DNA of 64,000 nucleotides, taken from the NCBI GenBank assembly GCA_017478485.1, contig JAFVDI010000031.1, forward strand, positions 310,001 to 374,000. The letters run 5' to 3'. The notes under the pieces were generated by a model. The model saw only the letters and a program-made list of their open reading frames with translations, searched no databases and had not been told where the DNA came from. This DNA comes from Clostridiales bacterium (GTDB lineage: Bacteria > Bacillota > Clostridia > Saccharofermentanales > Saccharofermentanaceae). This document shows, in pieces, positions 9,668 to 18,829 of this stretch. Each line of letters opens with the position of its first letter. Position 1 is the stretch's first letter. The position numbers were made by a program, and so were the translations under genes.

Positions 9668-11080
9668 ATGCTTCATGAGGAATGTGGTGTTTTCGGGATC
9701 TATGACATAAACGGCGGCGATGTCGCCCATACCGTTTATTACGGACTCCTTTCACTCCAGCACAGAGGTCAGGAAAGCTGCGGCATCGCCGTAAGCGACA
9801 CGGCAGAGCCCAAGGGAAGAGTTATCTCGCAAAAGGGCATGGGCCTTGTAAATGAAGTCTTTACCGGTGATGCGGTGGATAAGCTTCCGGGTAATATCGG
9901 TATCGGTCACGTAAGATATTCAACAGCAGGTTCGAGCACGCGCGAAAACGCCCAGCCGCTCGTTCTTGAGTATGTAAAAGGAACACTGGCCCTGGCCCAT
10001 AACGGAAACCTTACCAATTCTCCTGAGTTAAGGGAAAGACTGGCATATACGGGCGCCATATTCCAGACCACTATCGATTCAGAGCTCATAGCTTATCTCA
10101 TTGCAAGGGAGCGTCTTGAGTCTGACAGCGTTGAAGAGGCAGTAAGACTTGCCATGAAGGGACTTCGCGGTGCGTACAGCCTCGTGGTCATGTCACCAAG
10201 AAAACTGATAGGAGCAAGAGATCCTTACGGATTCAGACCTCTGGTCATCGGCAAACGTGACAAGGCCTGGATATTTGCATCCGAAACATGCGCTCTTGAT
10301 ACCGTCGGAGCAGAATATGTAAGAGACGTGGAACCCGGTGAGATCGTTACGGTCACATCGGAGGGCGAGCTTATTTCCGACCGCACTAACTGTCTGACAA
10401 AAGATAAGCACGGACACTGCATTTTCGAATACATCTATTTCGCAAGGCCCGATTCTTCGATCGACGGGATCAGCGTATACGAATCCAGGATTAAAGCCGG
10501 CAAATATCTTTATGAGGATGATCCCATAGAGGCAGATGTCGTAGCGGGTGTCCCCGAATCGGGAAACGTCGCCGCACTCGGTTATTCAATGGCTTCCGGC
10601 ATTCCTTTCGGACAGGTGTTCGTTAAGAATTCCTATATCGGAAGAACGTTTATCAAACCGGGGCAGAAGAGCAGGGAGAACAGCGTCATGGTAAAGCTCA
10701 ATGCCATGAAGAGCGCTGTTGCCGGCAAGCGTGTGGTCATAGTTGATGACTCTATCGTCAGAGGTACGACTTCTGACAGGATCATATCGATGTTAAGAGA
10801 GGCAGGCGCAAAAGAAGTACACATGCGCATCAGCTCACCGCCGTTCCTGTGGCCGTGCTTCTTCGGTACAGACGTTCCTGCAAGGGAACAGCTCATAGCT
10901 TATAAGAGGAATGTCGAGCAGATCCGCGAGAAGATCGGTGCGGATACGCTTGGATACCTTAAGCTTGAGCGCCTGAGTGACATCGTTTCAAACAAGATAG
11001 GCATCTGCAGGGGCTGCTTTACAGGCGATTACCCTGAGGATCCGCCTTCTGAAGACATCCGAGGAGAATTTGAAAGATAA
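9668..11080 (+). CDS. purF: Amidophosphoribosyltransferase
   Basis: First committed step of purine synthesis: PRPP plus glutamine gives 5-phosphoribosylamine. A short N-terminal propeptide MLHEE precedes the nucleophilic Cys (CGVFG), the usual self-processing site. The class II amidotransferase domain covers about 6-235. The phosphoribosyltransferase domain carries the PRPP loop VVIVDDSIVRGTT. C-terminal Cys residues (ICRGC), with another in the GPRTase domain, fit the [4Fe-4S] type of PurF found in Bacillota. It begins 12 nt after glmS and 13 nt before dapL. Finding purF alone, away from the other pur genes and next to another Ntn amidotransferase, is mildly unusual. Confidence 0.96.
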   Translation: MLHEECGVFGIYDINGGDVAHTVYYGLLSLQHRGQESCGIAVSDTAEPKGRVISQKGMGLVNEVFTGDAVDKLPGNIGIGHVRYSTAGSSTRENAQPLVLEYVKGTLALAHNGNLTNSPELRERLAYTGAIFQTTIDSELIAYLIARERLESDSVEEAVRLAMKGLRGAYSLVVMSPRKLIGARDPYGFRPLVIGKRDKAWIFASETCALDTVGAEYVRDVEPGEIVTVTSEGELISDRTNCLTKDKHGHCIFEYIYFARPDSSIDGISVYESRIKAGKYLYEDDPIEADVVAGVPESGNVAALGYSMASGIPFGQVFVKNSYIGRTFIKPGQKSRENSVMVKLNAMKSAVAGKRVVIVDDSIVRGTTSDRIISMLREAGAKEVHMRISSPPFLWPCFFGTDVPAREQLIAYKRNVEQIREKIGADTLGYLKLERLSDIVSNKIGICRGCFTGDYPEDPPSEDIRGEFER

Positions 11081-11092
11081 AGGGGAATAAAC

Positions 11093-12271
11093 ATGAGGAT
11101 CAACATTAACGAGAACTTCGGCAAGATCAAGCAGAACTATCTGTTTTCCGATATTGCGGCAAGGGTAAAGGCTTACAAGGAAAAGAATCCAGAAGCAGAC
11201 ATCATCAGACTCGGGATCGGTGACGTAACACTCCCGCTTCCTGCGCCTTCCGTCCGCGCAATGGAAGCAGCTTCCAAGGAAATGGGAGTTAAGGACACTT
11301 TCAGAGGCTATCCGCCGGAATACGGTTACGATTTCCTCCGTGAAGCGATCAGCAGGCACTATGCTTCTCTTGGTACCGACATCAAGCCTTCTGAAGTGTT
11401 TGTTTCTGACGGCGCTAAAAGTGACCTCGGAAACCTTGTGGATATCATGGGCGACAATGAGATCATAATCCCTGATCCCGTTTATCCCGTTTATGTCGAT
11501 TCCAACCTCATGTGCGGCAGAAAGGCAACACTCGTGCCCGGTTCTGCCGATAACGGATTCCTGCCCATGCCTCCCGGGAAGAAGGGCGATCCTGCAGTGA
11601 TCTATATCTGCTCACCCAACAACCCGACTGGCGCAGTATACGGATTCGACGGTCTTAAGGCATGGGTCGATTATGCTATCGAGACAGGCTCTCTCATCAT
11701 TTTCGATGCGGCTTATGAAGCCTTTATCACCGAGGATGTTCCTCATACGATCTATCAGATCCCCGGTGCTGACACATGTGCAATCGAGGTTTCTTCTTTC
11801 TCCAAGTTCGCAGGCTTTACCGGTACAAGGTGCGGCTGGACTGTCATCCCTGACGGCCTTGAATCAAACGGTACAAAGATCGCTGCACTGTGGGCGAGAA
11901 GACAGGCTACCAAGTTCAACGGCGTCTCTTATCCCGTTCAGCGTGCGGCAGAGGCTGCCCTCACGGAAGAAGGCGTCAAGGCCTGCATGGAGAACATAGC
12001 ATATTACAGAAAGAATGCATCCATGCTTTCTGAGCTCCTTAAGTCAAAGGGAATATTCTTCACGGGAGGAGTCAATTCGCCTTATGTATGGCTCAAATGC
12101 CCCAACGGAATGAGCGGCTGGGAATTCTTTGACCTGCTTCTCGAAAAGTACGGCATCGTCGGAACACCCGGTGAAGGTTTTGGAGAAGCGGGAAGCGGAT
12201 TCTTCAGGCTTACGGCATTCGGTTCAGCCGAAGCAACGGCAGAAGCCTGCAGAAGACTTTCAGCACTTTAA
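11093..12271 (+). CDS. dapL: LL-diaminopimelate aminotransferase
   Basis: PLP enzyme that converts tetrahydrodipicolinate directly to LL-diaminopimelate, bypassing the acylated intermediates, for lysine and peptidoglycan. The 392-residue class I/II aminotransferase has the DapL N-terminus (NENFGKIKQNYLFSDIAARV), the substrate region FRGYPPEYGYDFLREAI, and the PLP lysine in SSFSKFAGFTGTRCGW. It is third after glmS and purF with 12-nt gaps, so likely one operon. Its end overlaps the convergent fusion gene by 4 nt. A meso-DAP dehydrogenase gene (ddh) elsewhere in the window gives a second route to DAP. Confidence 0.93.
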   Translation: MRININENFGKIKQNYLFSDIAARVKAYKEKNPEADIIRLGIGDVTLPLPAPSVRAMEAASKEMGVKDTFRGYPPEYGYDFLREAISRHYASLGTDIKPSEVFVSDGAKSDLGNLVDIMGDNEIIIPDPVYPVYVDSNLMCGRKATLVPGSADNGFLPMPPGKKGDPAVIYICSPNNPTGAVYGFDGLKAWVDYAIETGSLIIFDAAYEAFITEDVPHTIYQIPGADTCAIEVSSFSKFAGFTGTRCGWTVIPDGLESNGTKIAALWARRQATKFNGVSYPVQRAAEAALTEEGVKACMENIAYYRKNASMLSELLKSKGIFFTGGVNSPYVWLKCPNGMSGWEFFDLLLEKYGIVGTPGEGFGEAGSGFFRLTAFGSAEATAEACRRLSAL

Positions 12272-15204
12272 TCCTTATCGGATAAGAGAACTGCTTTTGA
12301 ATACAATTTAACGCCCTTGGCCGCATTCGGATGAATGTGATCCAGCAGATACGTCCTGTCGGTTTCTACTGTCAGGACGTTTCTGATGTAAGGGTTTGCG
12401 TTTATGTACATCAGAGAGTTGTCTTTACAGTAATTTTCAAGTGCGGCAGAGTACTCGTTGTTCATTGCGACTGTCTCATCATAAGAGATCTTACTGTACG
12501 GATCGCCGTCCGTTGATGTCCACGGGGCAATAAAGACGAATCTTGCTTTGCCGTTTTTTGAAGAAAGCTTGTCTTTGAGTTCGTCTATGCGTCTGATGTA
12601 TTCTTCCGATGTCATTGCGCAGGTGTCTTTATTGCGGTAACGGATATCGTTTGTTCCGACTGCTATGACATACAGATCGGCAGCAGGGATATTATCAATG
12701 TTGTCGAGCATATAAGAAACCGTGCAGCCGCCCTTTGAGAAATTGGAGATCGGTTTGCCGGGGAATAATCCTTCGATGGGTTCATACCATGGCGTTCCGC
12801 CATTCTTGGTTCCCTCCGTAACGCTGTCTCCGACAAAACAAACCGTATCAGCGTCTGAGATCGCGCGGTACAGGGTGCTGTCATACATCCTGTCGCTCAT
12901 TGGGAGTGGTGGAGTTTTCGTGCGGAGGAAACCGTCAGTGTTGAAATAGTATCTTTCTTTTACTGCCGAAACGTCCATACGGTTGCCGAAGACTACGGTA
13001 GTAATGATGCTGTGGGCCTTTTCGGCGCGTGAGATGTCATCAGTCGTAAGTACGGTCCTGAGTCTTTCGTCATTTACGATGTTATAGATGGGTACCGCTC
13101 GGTAATTCCTGCCGGCGGGTGCATATGTATAGAGGGGAACTATTCCTCCGCCTATGATCTGTTTTGTATTCCGGTCGATATATACGTCGACCAGCATGCT
13201 CGTATCACCCTGGTTTTCGCGGTATCTGTTGGCGAAATTACCGGGACAGTAAGCAGTGAATACGTTCTTTCCGCCTATCTGTTCGATCTCGACAGGTTCA
13301 ACAACATGCGGATGATCACCGAGGATGATGTCGGCTCCGTTGTCCTTGAAGATCTTAAACCAGACATCCTGTTCCTTGTCAGGTGAGTTTTTGAACTGGG
13401 TTCCGATATGGGGAAGGACAAGGATGAGGTCAGGAGACAGCGACTTGGCCTGTCTGAAATCCTCTATGACCTGTGCTTTAAGCTTTTCAAACTGCTCGCC
13501 TTTGGTGCCTGCGATCATGGAAGTGATATAGGAATACTGTCCGTCGATCAGATCGTCATTGGATACATAGTTACTGCAGAAGGTATATGAGAGTACGGCG
13601 ATCTTTATGCCGTCCTTTTCAATGAATTTGATGCGGTTTTTCTCTTTGTCCGCAGCATCCTTATATGACCCTGTGTGATCGAGACCTATCCTGTCGAGAA
13701 CATCGATCGTTCTCTTTGCGCCTTCTTCGCCTTTATCCATAAGGTGGTTGTTGGCGTTGGTTACAAGGTCAAATCCCGCGTTTTTGACGGCTTGTGCAAA
13801 CTCATCCGGGAAGTTTAAGTAGAGTTTCTTGCCGTCATCGAAATTGCCTGCCGTATAACCCTTTTCCTTACCGGCCATGGGGCCTTCAAAGACACCGATC
13901 GCAAGATCGGCAGAAGAAATATAAGGCTTTGCATACTCGAAAACATCATCGAAATTGTATGTGCTGCCGTTAAATCCGAGCTTTACCTGGTCTTCAAGAA
14001 GTATGAGGTCTCCTGCGAACGTGATTCTGAAAGCCTTGTCAAAAGCTTCCTGCTGGGAACCGGTCATGGCAGGGTAGATGATGTCTTCTGAATGCTCAAA
14101 TGAAGGATACTGATATTTTTCTTTGTCAGGAGCCTGAGGGAGATTCAGCGCATTAATTATTACGAGCGCGACAAGTCCGATCGAGACGGCTGCAGATACG
14201 ACTTTTGCGATGCTGATCTTTTTTGAGCTGCCCGTAAATATCTCCACACCTGAAGTAAGGAATTTATTCATGAGATCTGCAACATGTTCATTGCCGAACA
14301 GCAGGCATATTCCAAGCGCAAAGAAGATGGAGATAGGTATCCGGTATACTTCGCCATAGAGCTTGATGAAGTCGCCTGCCCACAGTGCGAACATTCTGTG
14401 CAGTACGAAGATCCATAAGGAGTTGCGCCCGAACATGGTCAGGAAAGGGATTTCCTTGTCGTGTGCCAGGCATCTTATTCCGAAAGTGGCGAGATACGCA
14501 GTAAGGAAGAAGACCGCACGTCCGATGTATTCAGTCTGGTATGAATACGGCTGGAGATTTAATGAGGTTCCTTTAAAGGCCAGGAATTCACGCAGGATGA
14601 TCGCCAAAAGTGCGGCACCGAGCACGGAGACGACGCCTATGAGCATTCTTTCCCTGTAATGTATCCCGGTCAGCTTTGAATGGCTCTCTTCACTTGTTTT
14701 GTATCCGAGCATATAGAAAGGATAAAAACCTATTATCCTTGCGACTGCAAAATGATTGTCTATGGAAGTGAAGAAGCCTGCGATCAAAGCTATGCCGAAC
14801 AGAACGACGCTTATGCCTTTGAATTTGGCGAGTCTGTGGGCGGAAAGCCTCCAGACGACCATTGCTATGAGATACCAGTATGAATAAAGAGGCTCGACGA
14901 CAGAAGTCAGGCCTTCAGGGTATTTAATGAATAAAGTAATGCTGTTGAATATGAAGTAGAGAAATATCAGTTTGAATATATTCCTGAAGCTGCGAGAATT
15001 CTCACTCTTGCCGAAATATCCCGAAACGAAGACGAAAGCCGGCATATGGAACATGTAGATATAATCAACGGCCGCATTGATGGAGCCGGAATCTGCCCTT
15101 AACTGATAGAGGATATGCGCGAAAACGACTAACAGGATAAGGAAGCCTTTAATATTGTCCCAATAAAGACTGCGTTTGTTGCCGGACAAGGTTGCGGTGC
15201 TCAT
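12268..15204 (-). CDS. Three-domain membrane protein: acyltransferase 3 + CapA-like + SGNH hydrolase
   Basis: The 978 residues contain three modules. About 1-330 is a multi-pass acyltransferase-3 (OafA/fucose O-acetylase type) domain starting RSLYWDNIKGFLILLVVFAHIL. A further membrane segment lies near 337-357. About 390-690 is a CapA/PgsA-type metallophosphatase-like domain (ITFAGDLILLEDQ, NANNHLMDKGEEG, GDHPHVVEP). About 775-978 is an SGNH/GDSL esterase with GDSVTEG, GTNDIR and the catalytic DHIHPN. The last two modules should lie outside the membrane. OafA-SGNH fusions are known and move acyl groups onto cell-surface glycans; an inserted CapA-like domain is not something I know as common. 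A minus-strand -10 (TATAAT, 15262-15267) precedes it. The substrate is unknown. Confidence 0.85.
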   Translation of the reverse strand: MSTATLSGNKRSLYWDNIKGFLILLVVFAHILYQLRADSGSINAAVDYIYMFHMPAFVFVSGYFGKSENSRSFRNIFKLIFLYFIFNSITLFIKYPEGLTSVVEPLYSYWYLIAMVVWRLSAHRLAKFKGISVVLFGIALIAGFFTSIDNHFAVARIIGFYPFYMLGYKTSEESHSKLTGIHYRERMLIGVVSVLGAALLAIILREFLAFKGTSLNLQPYSYQTEYIGRAVFFLTAYLATFGIRCLAHDKEIPFLTMFGRNSLWIFVLHRMFALWAGDFIKLYGEVYRIPISIFFALGICLLFGNEHVADLMNKFLTSGVEIFTGSSKKISIAKVVSAAVSIGLVALVIINALNLPQAPDKEKYQYPSFEHSEDIIYPAMTGSQQEAFDKAFRITFAGDLILLEDQVKLGFNGSTYNFDDVFEYAKPYISSADLAIGVFEGPMAGKEKGYTAGNFDDGKKLYLNFPDEFAQAVKNAGFDLVTNANNHLMDKGEEGAKRTIDVLDRIGLDHTGSYKDAADKEKNRIKFIEKDGIKIAVLSYTFCSNYVSNDDLIDGQYSYITSMIAGTKGEQFEKLKAQVIEDFRQAKSLSPDLILVLPHIGTQFKNSPDKEQDVWFKIFKDNGADIILGDHPHVVEPVEIEQIGGKNVFTAYCPGNFANRYRENQGDTSMLVDVYIDRNTKQIIGGGIVPLYTYAPAGRNYRAVPIYNIVNDERLRTVLTTDDISRAEKAHSIITTVVFGNRMDVSAVKERYYFNTDGFLRTKTPPLPMSDRMYDSTLYRAISDADTVCFVGDSVTEGTKNGGTPWYEPIEGLFPGKPISNFSKGGCTVSYMLDNIDNIPAADLYVIAVGTNDIRYRNKDTCAMTSEEYIRRIDELKDKLSSKNGKARFVFIAPWTSTDGDPYSKISYDETVAMNNEYSAALENYCKDNSLMYINANPYIRNVLTVETDRTYLLDHIHPNAAKGVKLYSKAVLLSDKD

Positions 15205-15382
15205 ATGATTCTTTCTGATATATATCTTTATTGCTTATTCTTATTGATTAATGACCAGCATATTATATCACGATAAGGATATTTGCCCCAGATTTGCCGT
15301 TCTTATGGCTAAACCTTGCAGTTTTTGCAATTCTTTTTTCAACTTTTTTCAAGATAATCGACACCTAATCCTCCGTGTGTTG

Positions 15383-15422
15383 CTTAATCATCAGAAATGG
15401 CCTGCATTGCTGATGGTTTAAG
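15383..15422 (+). promoter_or_regulatory. Hairpin in the 5' region of the 67-residue membrane protein
   Basis: CTTAATCATCAG (15383-15394) pairs with CTGATG-G-T-TTAAG (15410-15422), about 12 bp with one bulge and one G-U. An inner AATG/CATT extends the stem. It is followed by a long A/C-rich, unstructured stretch (15450-15484) before AGGAGG. It may stabilise the mRNA; no U-tract follows, so it is not a terminator. Confidence 0.4.
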
Positions 15423-15501
15423 GGGTTTACAAGGGCAATAATGAAGCCATCAAACAAAACACAAACCAAACAAACCAAAAACCATTTAGGAGGAATTAAA
15501 A

Positions 15502-15705
15502 ATGGAACTGGACATGAAGACAATCGTATTCTTAATCGTATTCTTAGTAGCTGGCGGACTCGTACTTCTCGGATGCTACGCAATCGCTTACGAAGGCGCA
15601 ACGATCACATCAATGAAACCCGCATGTGACTTCGCAGTAGCAGCAATCCTCGGAATCCTTGCAGTCGCACAGTACAAGATCTTCGAAGCATCAGAAAAAG
15701 CATAA
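15502..15705 (+). CDS. Small two-helix membrane protein, unknown
   Basis: A 67-residue protein with two predicted membrane helices (about 5-28 and 38-58) and few charges. The ribosome site is a full AGGAGG (15488-15493) with 8 nt spacing, preceded by an A/C-rich, unstructured leader. The codons are strongly biased to those of highly expressed genes (GAC, CTC, GCA, ATC). A G+C-rich intrinsic terminator follows. All of this suggests an abundant monocistronic small membrane protein. I do not recognise the family. Confidence 0.8.
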   Translation: MELDMKTIVFLIVFLVAGGLVLLGCYAIAYEGATITSMKPACDFAVAAILGILAVAQYKIFEASEKA

Positions 15706-15732
15706 TCTATCCCCCATAAAACTCTCCCAAAG

Positions 15733-15757
15733 AAAAGACGGCCGCCGGCCGTCTTTT
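15733..15757 (+). terminator. Intrinsic terminator
   Basis: AAAAGACGGCC / GGCCGTCTTTTT (stem 15735-15743 with 15747-15755, loop GCC) ends the small membrane protein transcript. Confidence 0.85.
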
Positions 15758-15910
15758 TCTTTATATCAAACTAGTGGTGGAAAACTTAAGACAGCTTCTT
15801 GGCGGGGCGCTTTATCAGGAGCAGAATATTCAACAAAAGAAAAAGAAGTTATAATTGTTTAAGGAACATTGACGGCTCAAGGGATATGATCTGTTTTTGG
15901 GGGATAAGAT

Positions 15911-16480
15911 ATGGGAAAAAAGCGTTATACGGGAATCGCTGTATTTTTGATATCCGTCATGATGTCAGTGTGTTTACTGACTTCTTGTTTTGGAAAGAAA
16001 GTGCTGTTTTCATGCAATGCTGACAATGCTGCCGGGTTCAGCGGCGTTGATTTCAGGAACGGCGTGATCACATTGTATTTCGATAAGGAAAAGGCACCTT
16101 CCGGCGAGATGAAGCGTCTTTTTTATGACACCGAAAAAAACATAAGAGTAAGTGTTTCCGGCAAGTATGGGACTGAGGAATATGGTCCTGCCAATATTAC
16201 GACCGATAATGAACAGATGAAAGTGATGATCAGTACCGGCATGAACAGTGCAAATGATATAGTCGGTATCTTGCTGTTCTGTGACAGAGATCAATTAAGT
16301 CTGAATTTTTTACAGTCAAAGCTTATAACCAGAGTGGTCGTTTCCACGGAAGGATCTATCGGCCCTTTTCGCGGAGCGTTTACGACAACTTACCGGATTA
16401 CCACTCAAAGCTACGATAAAAGGTCGCGTTCCTGGTCCGAACCGGTGCAAGAGACCTCTGACATGAAGATCTATCAGTGA
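15911..16480 (+). CDS. Lipoprotein, unknown
   Basis: A 189-residue protein with a signal peptide and lipobox LLTSC (Cys about residue 26). No domain is recognised in the mature part. It is preceded by GGGGGATAAG at a suitable distance from the ATG. It stands alone between the small membrane protein and the LUD gene. The 226 bases after it (16481-16706) show no gene; they include an AT-rich stretch that probably holds the promoter of the next gene. Confidence 0.7.
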   Translation: MGKKRYTGIAVFLISVMMSVCLLTSCFGKKVLFSCNADNAAGFSGVDFRNGVITLYFDKEKAPSGEMKRLFYDTEKNIRVSVSGKYGTEEYGPANITTDNEQMKVMISTGMNSANDIVGILLFCDRDQLSLNFLQSKLITRVVVSTEGSIGPFRGAFTTTYRITTQSYDKRSRSWSEPVQETSDMKIYQ

Positions 16481-16706
16481 AGAATGCTGTTGATGAATTC
16501 AGAGCCGTATGCTGCACATAGTAAACAGTCCTTCTTATAAGATCACCCTCCGGGAAAGCAATTGCTTTCCATATAACGAGTTCTATCAAAATGTTTTAAT
16601 TGTTGAATACAAAATAGCAGAAAAATGTTACCGTATATGTGTTAAGGAATGCATATTATTCACAGTCAGTTGAATGGTTTAGCATACAAATAAGGAGCCT
16701 GAAATT

Positions 16707-17336
16707 ATGGATGCAAACATTATCAAAAGGAATGAACTGCTGGCGGCAAAGACCATCGAAGGACTTCGCTCACGCAACATGGAAGGCTATTATGCCGGGA
16801 GCAAAGAAGAAGCTTTAAAACTCGCACTCGGCTTGATCCCTGAGGGCAGTTCGATCTCCATGGGCGGCGGCATGAGCGTTCATGAGATTGGCCTTTCCAA
16901 GGCTCTTAAAGAAGGCAACTATAACTTTATCGACCGTGATGCATATGAAGACAAGAGAGCGGCTATGCTCCTGGCTTATGATGCTGACTTTTTCCTGTCG
17001 AGTGTTAATGCCATGACCGATGACGGAATACTCGTAAACATAGACGGTAATGCCAACAGGGTATCCGCGATCGCTCAGGGGCCGAAGCATGTCTTGTTCA
17101 TCGTCGGAATGAATAAGGTATGCAGTGATGTCGATGCTGCTATGAAGCGTGCCAGAAATGTGGCAGCTCCAATCAATACACAGCGTTTCGGTCTTGATAC
17201 TCCGTGCTCGAAAAAAGGAACCTGCTTTGACTGCAAGTCTCCCGATACGATCTGCTGTCAGATCCTTATTACAAGGTTCTCAAGGCACAAGGGCAGGATA
17301 AGCGTTATCCTTGTAAATGACAATCTCGGGTTCTGA
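16707..17336 (+). CDS. LUD-domain protein (LutC/YkgG-like)
   Basis: A 209-residue single LUD (lactate utilisation, DUF162) domain protein. It shows the family glycine-rich signature SISMGGGMSVHEIGL, then FFLSSVNAMTDDGILVNIDG and IVGMNKV. Cysteines cluster near the C-terminus (PCSKKGTCFDCKSPDTICC). LUD proteins take part in lactate oxidation complexes, but lutA and lutB are not next to it, so its role here is open. AGGAG precedes the start. A GrpB gene follows 10 nt later. Confidence 0.85.
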   Translation: MDANIIKRNELLAAKTIEGLRSRNMEGYYAGSKEEALKLALGLIPEGSSISMGGGMSVHEIGLSKALKEGNYNFIDRDAYEDKRAAMLLAYDADFFLSSVNAMTDDGILVNIDGNANRVSAIAQGPKHVLFIVGMNKVCSDVDAAMKRARNVAAPINTQRFGLDTPCSKKGTCFDCKSPDTICCQILITRFSRHKGRISVILVNDNLGF

Positions 17337-17346
17337 TAACCTGCAT

Positions 17347-17847
17347 ATGGTAGTTGTTGATAAATATACTGATAAGTGGAAGCAGGATTTTCTTGATATA
17401 AAGTCAGAACTTGAAAAGGCTCTTGGAGACACGGCTCCCCGGATCGAACATGTTGGCAGCACATCGGTTGAAGGCCTTTCTGCAAAACCCGTCATAGATA
17501 TTGATGTCGTCATCGAGGACGAATCTCATCTTAATGAAGCGATCTCGCGGCTTGCTTCGATAGGATACAGGCATGAAGGCGACCTGGGCATAAAGGGCCG
17601 CGAAGCTTTCAAGTATGATGGCAAAACGCATCTTTTGAAACATCACCTGTATGTTTGTACCAAGGATTCTTCTGAACTTAAGAGGCATTTGACTTTCAGG
17701 GATTATCTGCGCTCAAACGAAGAAGCGGTAAAGGAATACGGCAGGATAAAAGAAGAGGGAGCCATGCTTTATCCGGACGATATGGATATGTACATCAAGC
17801 ATAAGTCCGGCTGGATAGAAAACGTCTACAGGCATTTAGGGTTATAG
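17347..17847 (+). CDS. GrpB-family protein (UPF0157, nucleotidyltransferase fold)
   Basis: The 166 residues match GrpB/UPF0157: an opening VVDKYTDKWKQDF, IEHVGSTSVEGLSAKPVIDIDV (nucleotidyltransferase-fold signature with acidic pair), and HLTFRDYLRSN. The ATG at 17347 fits the family N-terminus; an in-frame ATG at 17317 would overlap the LUD gene by 20 nt and has no ribosome site. Several homologues are fused to dephospho-CoA kinase, but the reaction of stand-alone members is not established. Confidence 0.85.
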   Translation: MVVVDKYTDKWKQDFLDIKSELEKALGDTAPRIEHVGSTSVEGLSAKPVIDIDVVIEDESHLNEAISRLASIGYRHEGDLGIKGREAFKYDGKTHLLKHHLYVCTKDSSELKRHLTFRDYLRSNEEAVKEYGRIKEEGAMLYPDDMDMYIKHKSGWIENVYRHLGL

Positions 17848-17969
17848 TCTGAAAGACGTTTAAGAGTAATTTAAGAACTAAATAAGCATTATCTAAATCA
17901 TTTTCTCCTTGAGTTTTTTAGAATTCAGGCATAACAAACATGTCTGATGCAAAACAAAGGAGAATGATC

Positions 17970-18467
17970 ATGAATAAGAAGACGCTTAGAGAATTCGGTT
18001 CAAGAAAAGATATCGGCATGTCGCTTCTGTGGTATGCGATAAGCTATGTCGTTGTTACATGGATAGGAATCGGACATACGATATTCAATATCCTCGTCCT
18101 CGGTATGAGCGGAATGTCAGAAGGTCCCGGCCTTGGCATGGGATATGAGATGACCAAGCCATGGCACCCTTTGTATAACATAATCTTTTTTACATTATTC
18201 GGACTGCTTTACTTAAGGAAAGTAAAGGACCTCACGTTCGGGAAAGCAATGGCGACCGGTGCGCTGTGGGCCGGTATCAGCATTGTTATAGACCTTGTCG
18301 GCTGGGTACTCATCAAGCATCCGTGGTCCCTTACGTTCAGGCAGTTTTATATCGAGTACCAGCCCTGGATCACGCTCGTTTATCTTGCGATGTTCATAGC
18401 GCCCGTTATAGCTTTCCTTATCCTGGGCCGCAGCAGAAAAAACAAGGCAGTAGCCGGTGTTATGTAA
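17970..18467 (+). CDS. Multi-pass membrane protein, unknown
   Basis: A 165-residue protein with about four hydrophobic segments (near 15-40, 60-80, 90-115, 130-155). ATG at 17970 is preceded by AAAGGAG (17956-17962) with 7 nt spacing; upstream in-frame ATGs overlap this site and are rejected. No family recognised. It is monocistronic. Confidence 0.7.
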   Translation: MNKKTLREFGSRKDIGMSLLWYAISYVVVTWIGIGHTIFNILVLGMSGMSEGPGLGMGYEMTKPWHPLYNIIFFTLFGLLYLRKVKDLTFGKAMATGALWAGISIVIDLVGWVLIKHPWSLTFRQFYIEYQPWITLVYLAMFIAPVIAFLILGRSRKNKAVAGVM

Positions 18468-18527
18468 CGAATAATAAAACGACGTTGAACTTAATTAAAT
18501 ATGGTAAGTTTGTGGTAAGTCCGGTTG

Positions 18528-18545
18528 TTCTGCGGTACCGCAGAA
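18528..18545. repeat. Perfect 18-bp palindrome
   Basis: TTCTGCGGTACCGCAGAA reads the same on both strands. As RNA it folds into a 7-bp stem with a GTAC loop, with no U-tract after it. It lies 60 bp past the membrane protein and just before the larger hairpin. Confidence 0.8.
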
Positions 18546-18552
18546 TTACATG

Positions 18553-18632
18553 AAAACACCTTCTGTAACTAGTTCCGCAGGCGCTTCAGCGCCGAGGACC
18601 TGTCCGTATGTTACAGAAGGTGTTTTTGTGTT
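18553..18632. terminator. Large composite bidirectional terminator
   Basis: Perfect 17-bp arms (18553-18569 and 18610-18626) surround a 40-nt interior that has its own hairpin, GGCGC-TTCA-GCGCC (18580-18593). T-rich sequence follows on the plus strand (TTTTTGTGTTTTTT), and a short T-run on the minus strand. It can end both the membrane protein mRNA and the tRNA transcript coming from the right. The branched interior is more elaborate than a plain terminator. Confidence 0.7.
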
Positions 18633-18635
18633 TTT

Positions 18636-18710
18636 TGGTGGAGCATACGGGATTTGAACCCGTGACCCCCACACTGCCAGTGTGATGCGCTCCCACTGCG
18701 CTAATGCCCC
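18636..18710 (-). tRNA. tRNA-Ala (GGC)
   Basis: Read on the minus strand it folds as a full cloverleaf: acceptor GGGGCAT/ATGCTCC (one G-U), D stem GCGC/GCGC, anticodon loop CTGGCAG with anticodon GGC, T arm ACGGG-TTCAAAT-CCCGT, discriminator A and an encoded CCA. A TATAAT on the minus strand (18722-18727) lies 11 nt before the 5' end. Confidence 0.95.
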
Positions 18711-18829
18711 GTGCAGTAAACATTATACACGAATCTTATTGATTGGCTATAACTTTTTGGTTCGCGGGCTTATGGGCCTTTCTTTGTGCTATAATTTTCT
18801 AGCAATATGCATTGTGGAGGTTTAAGAGT

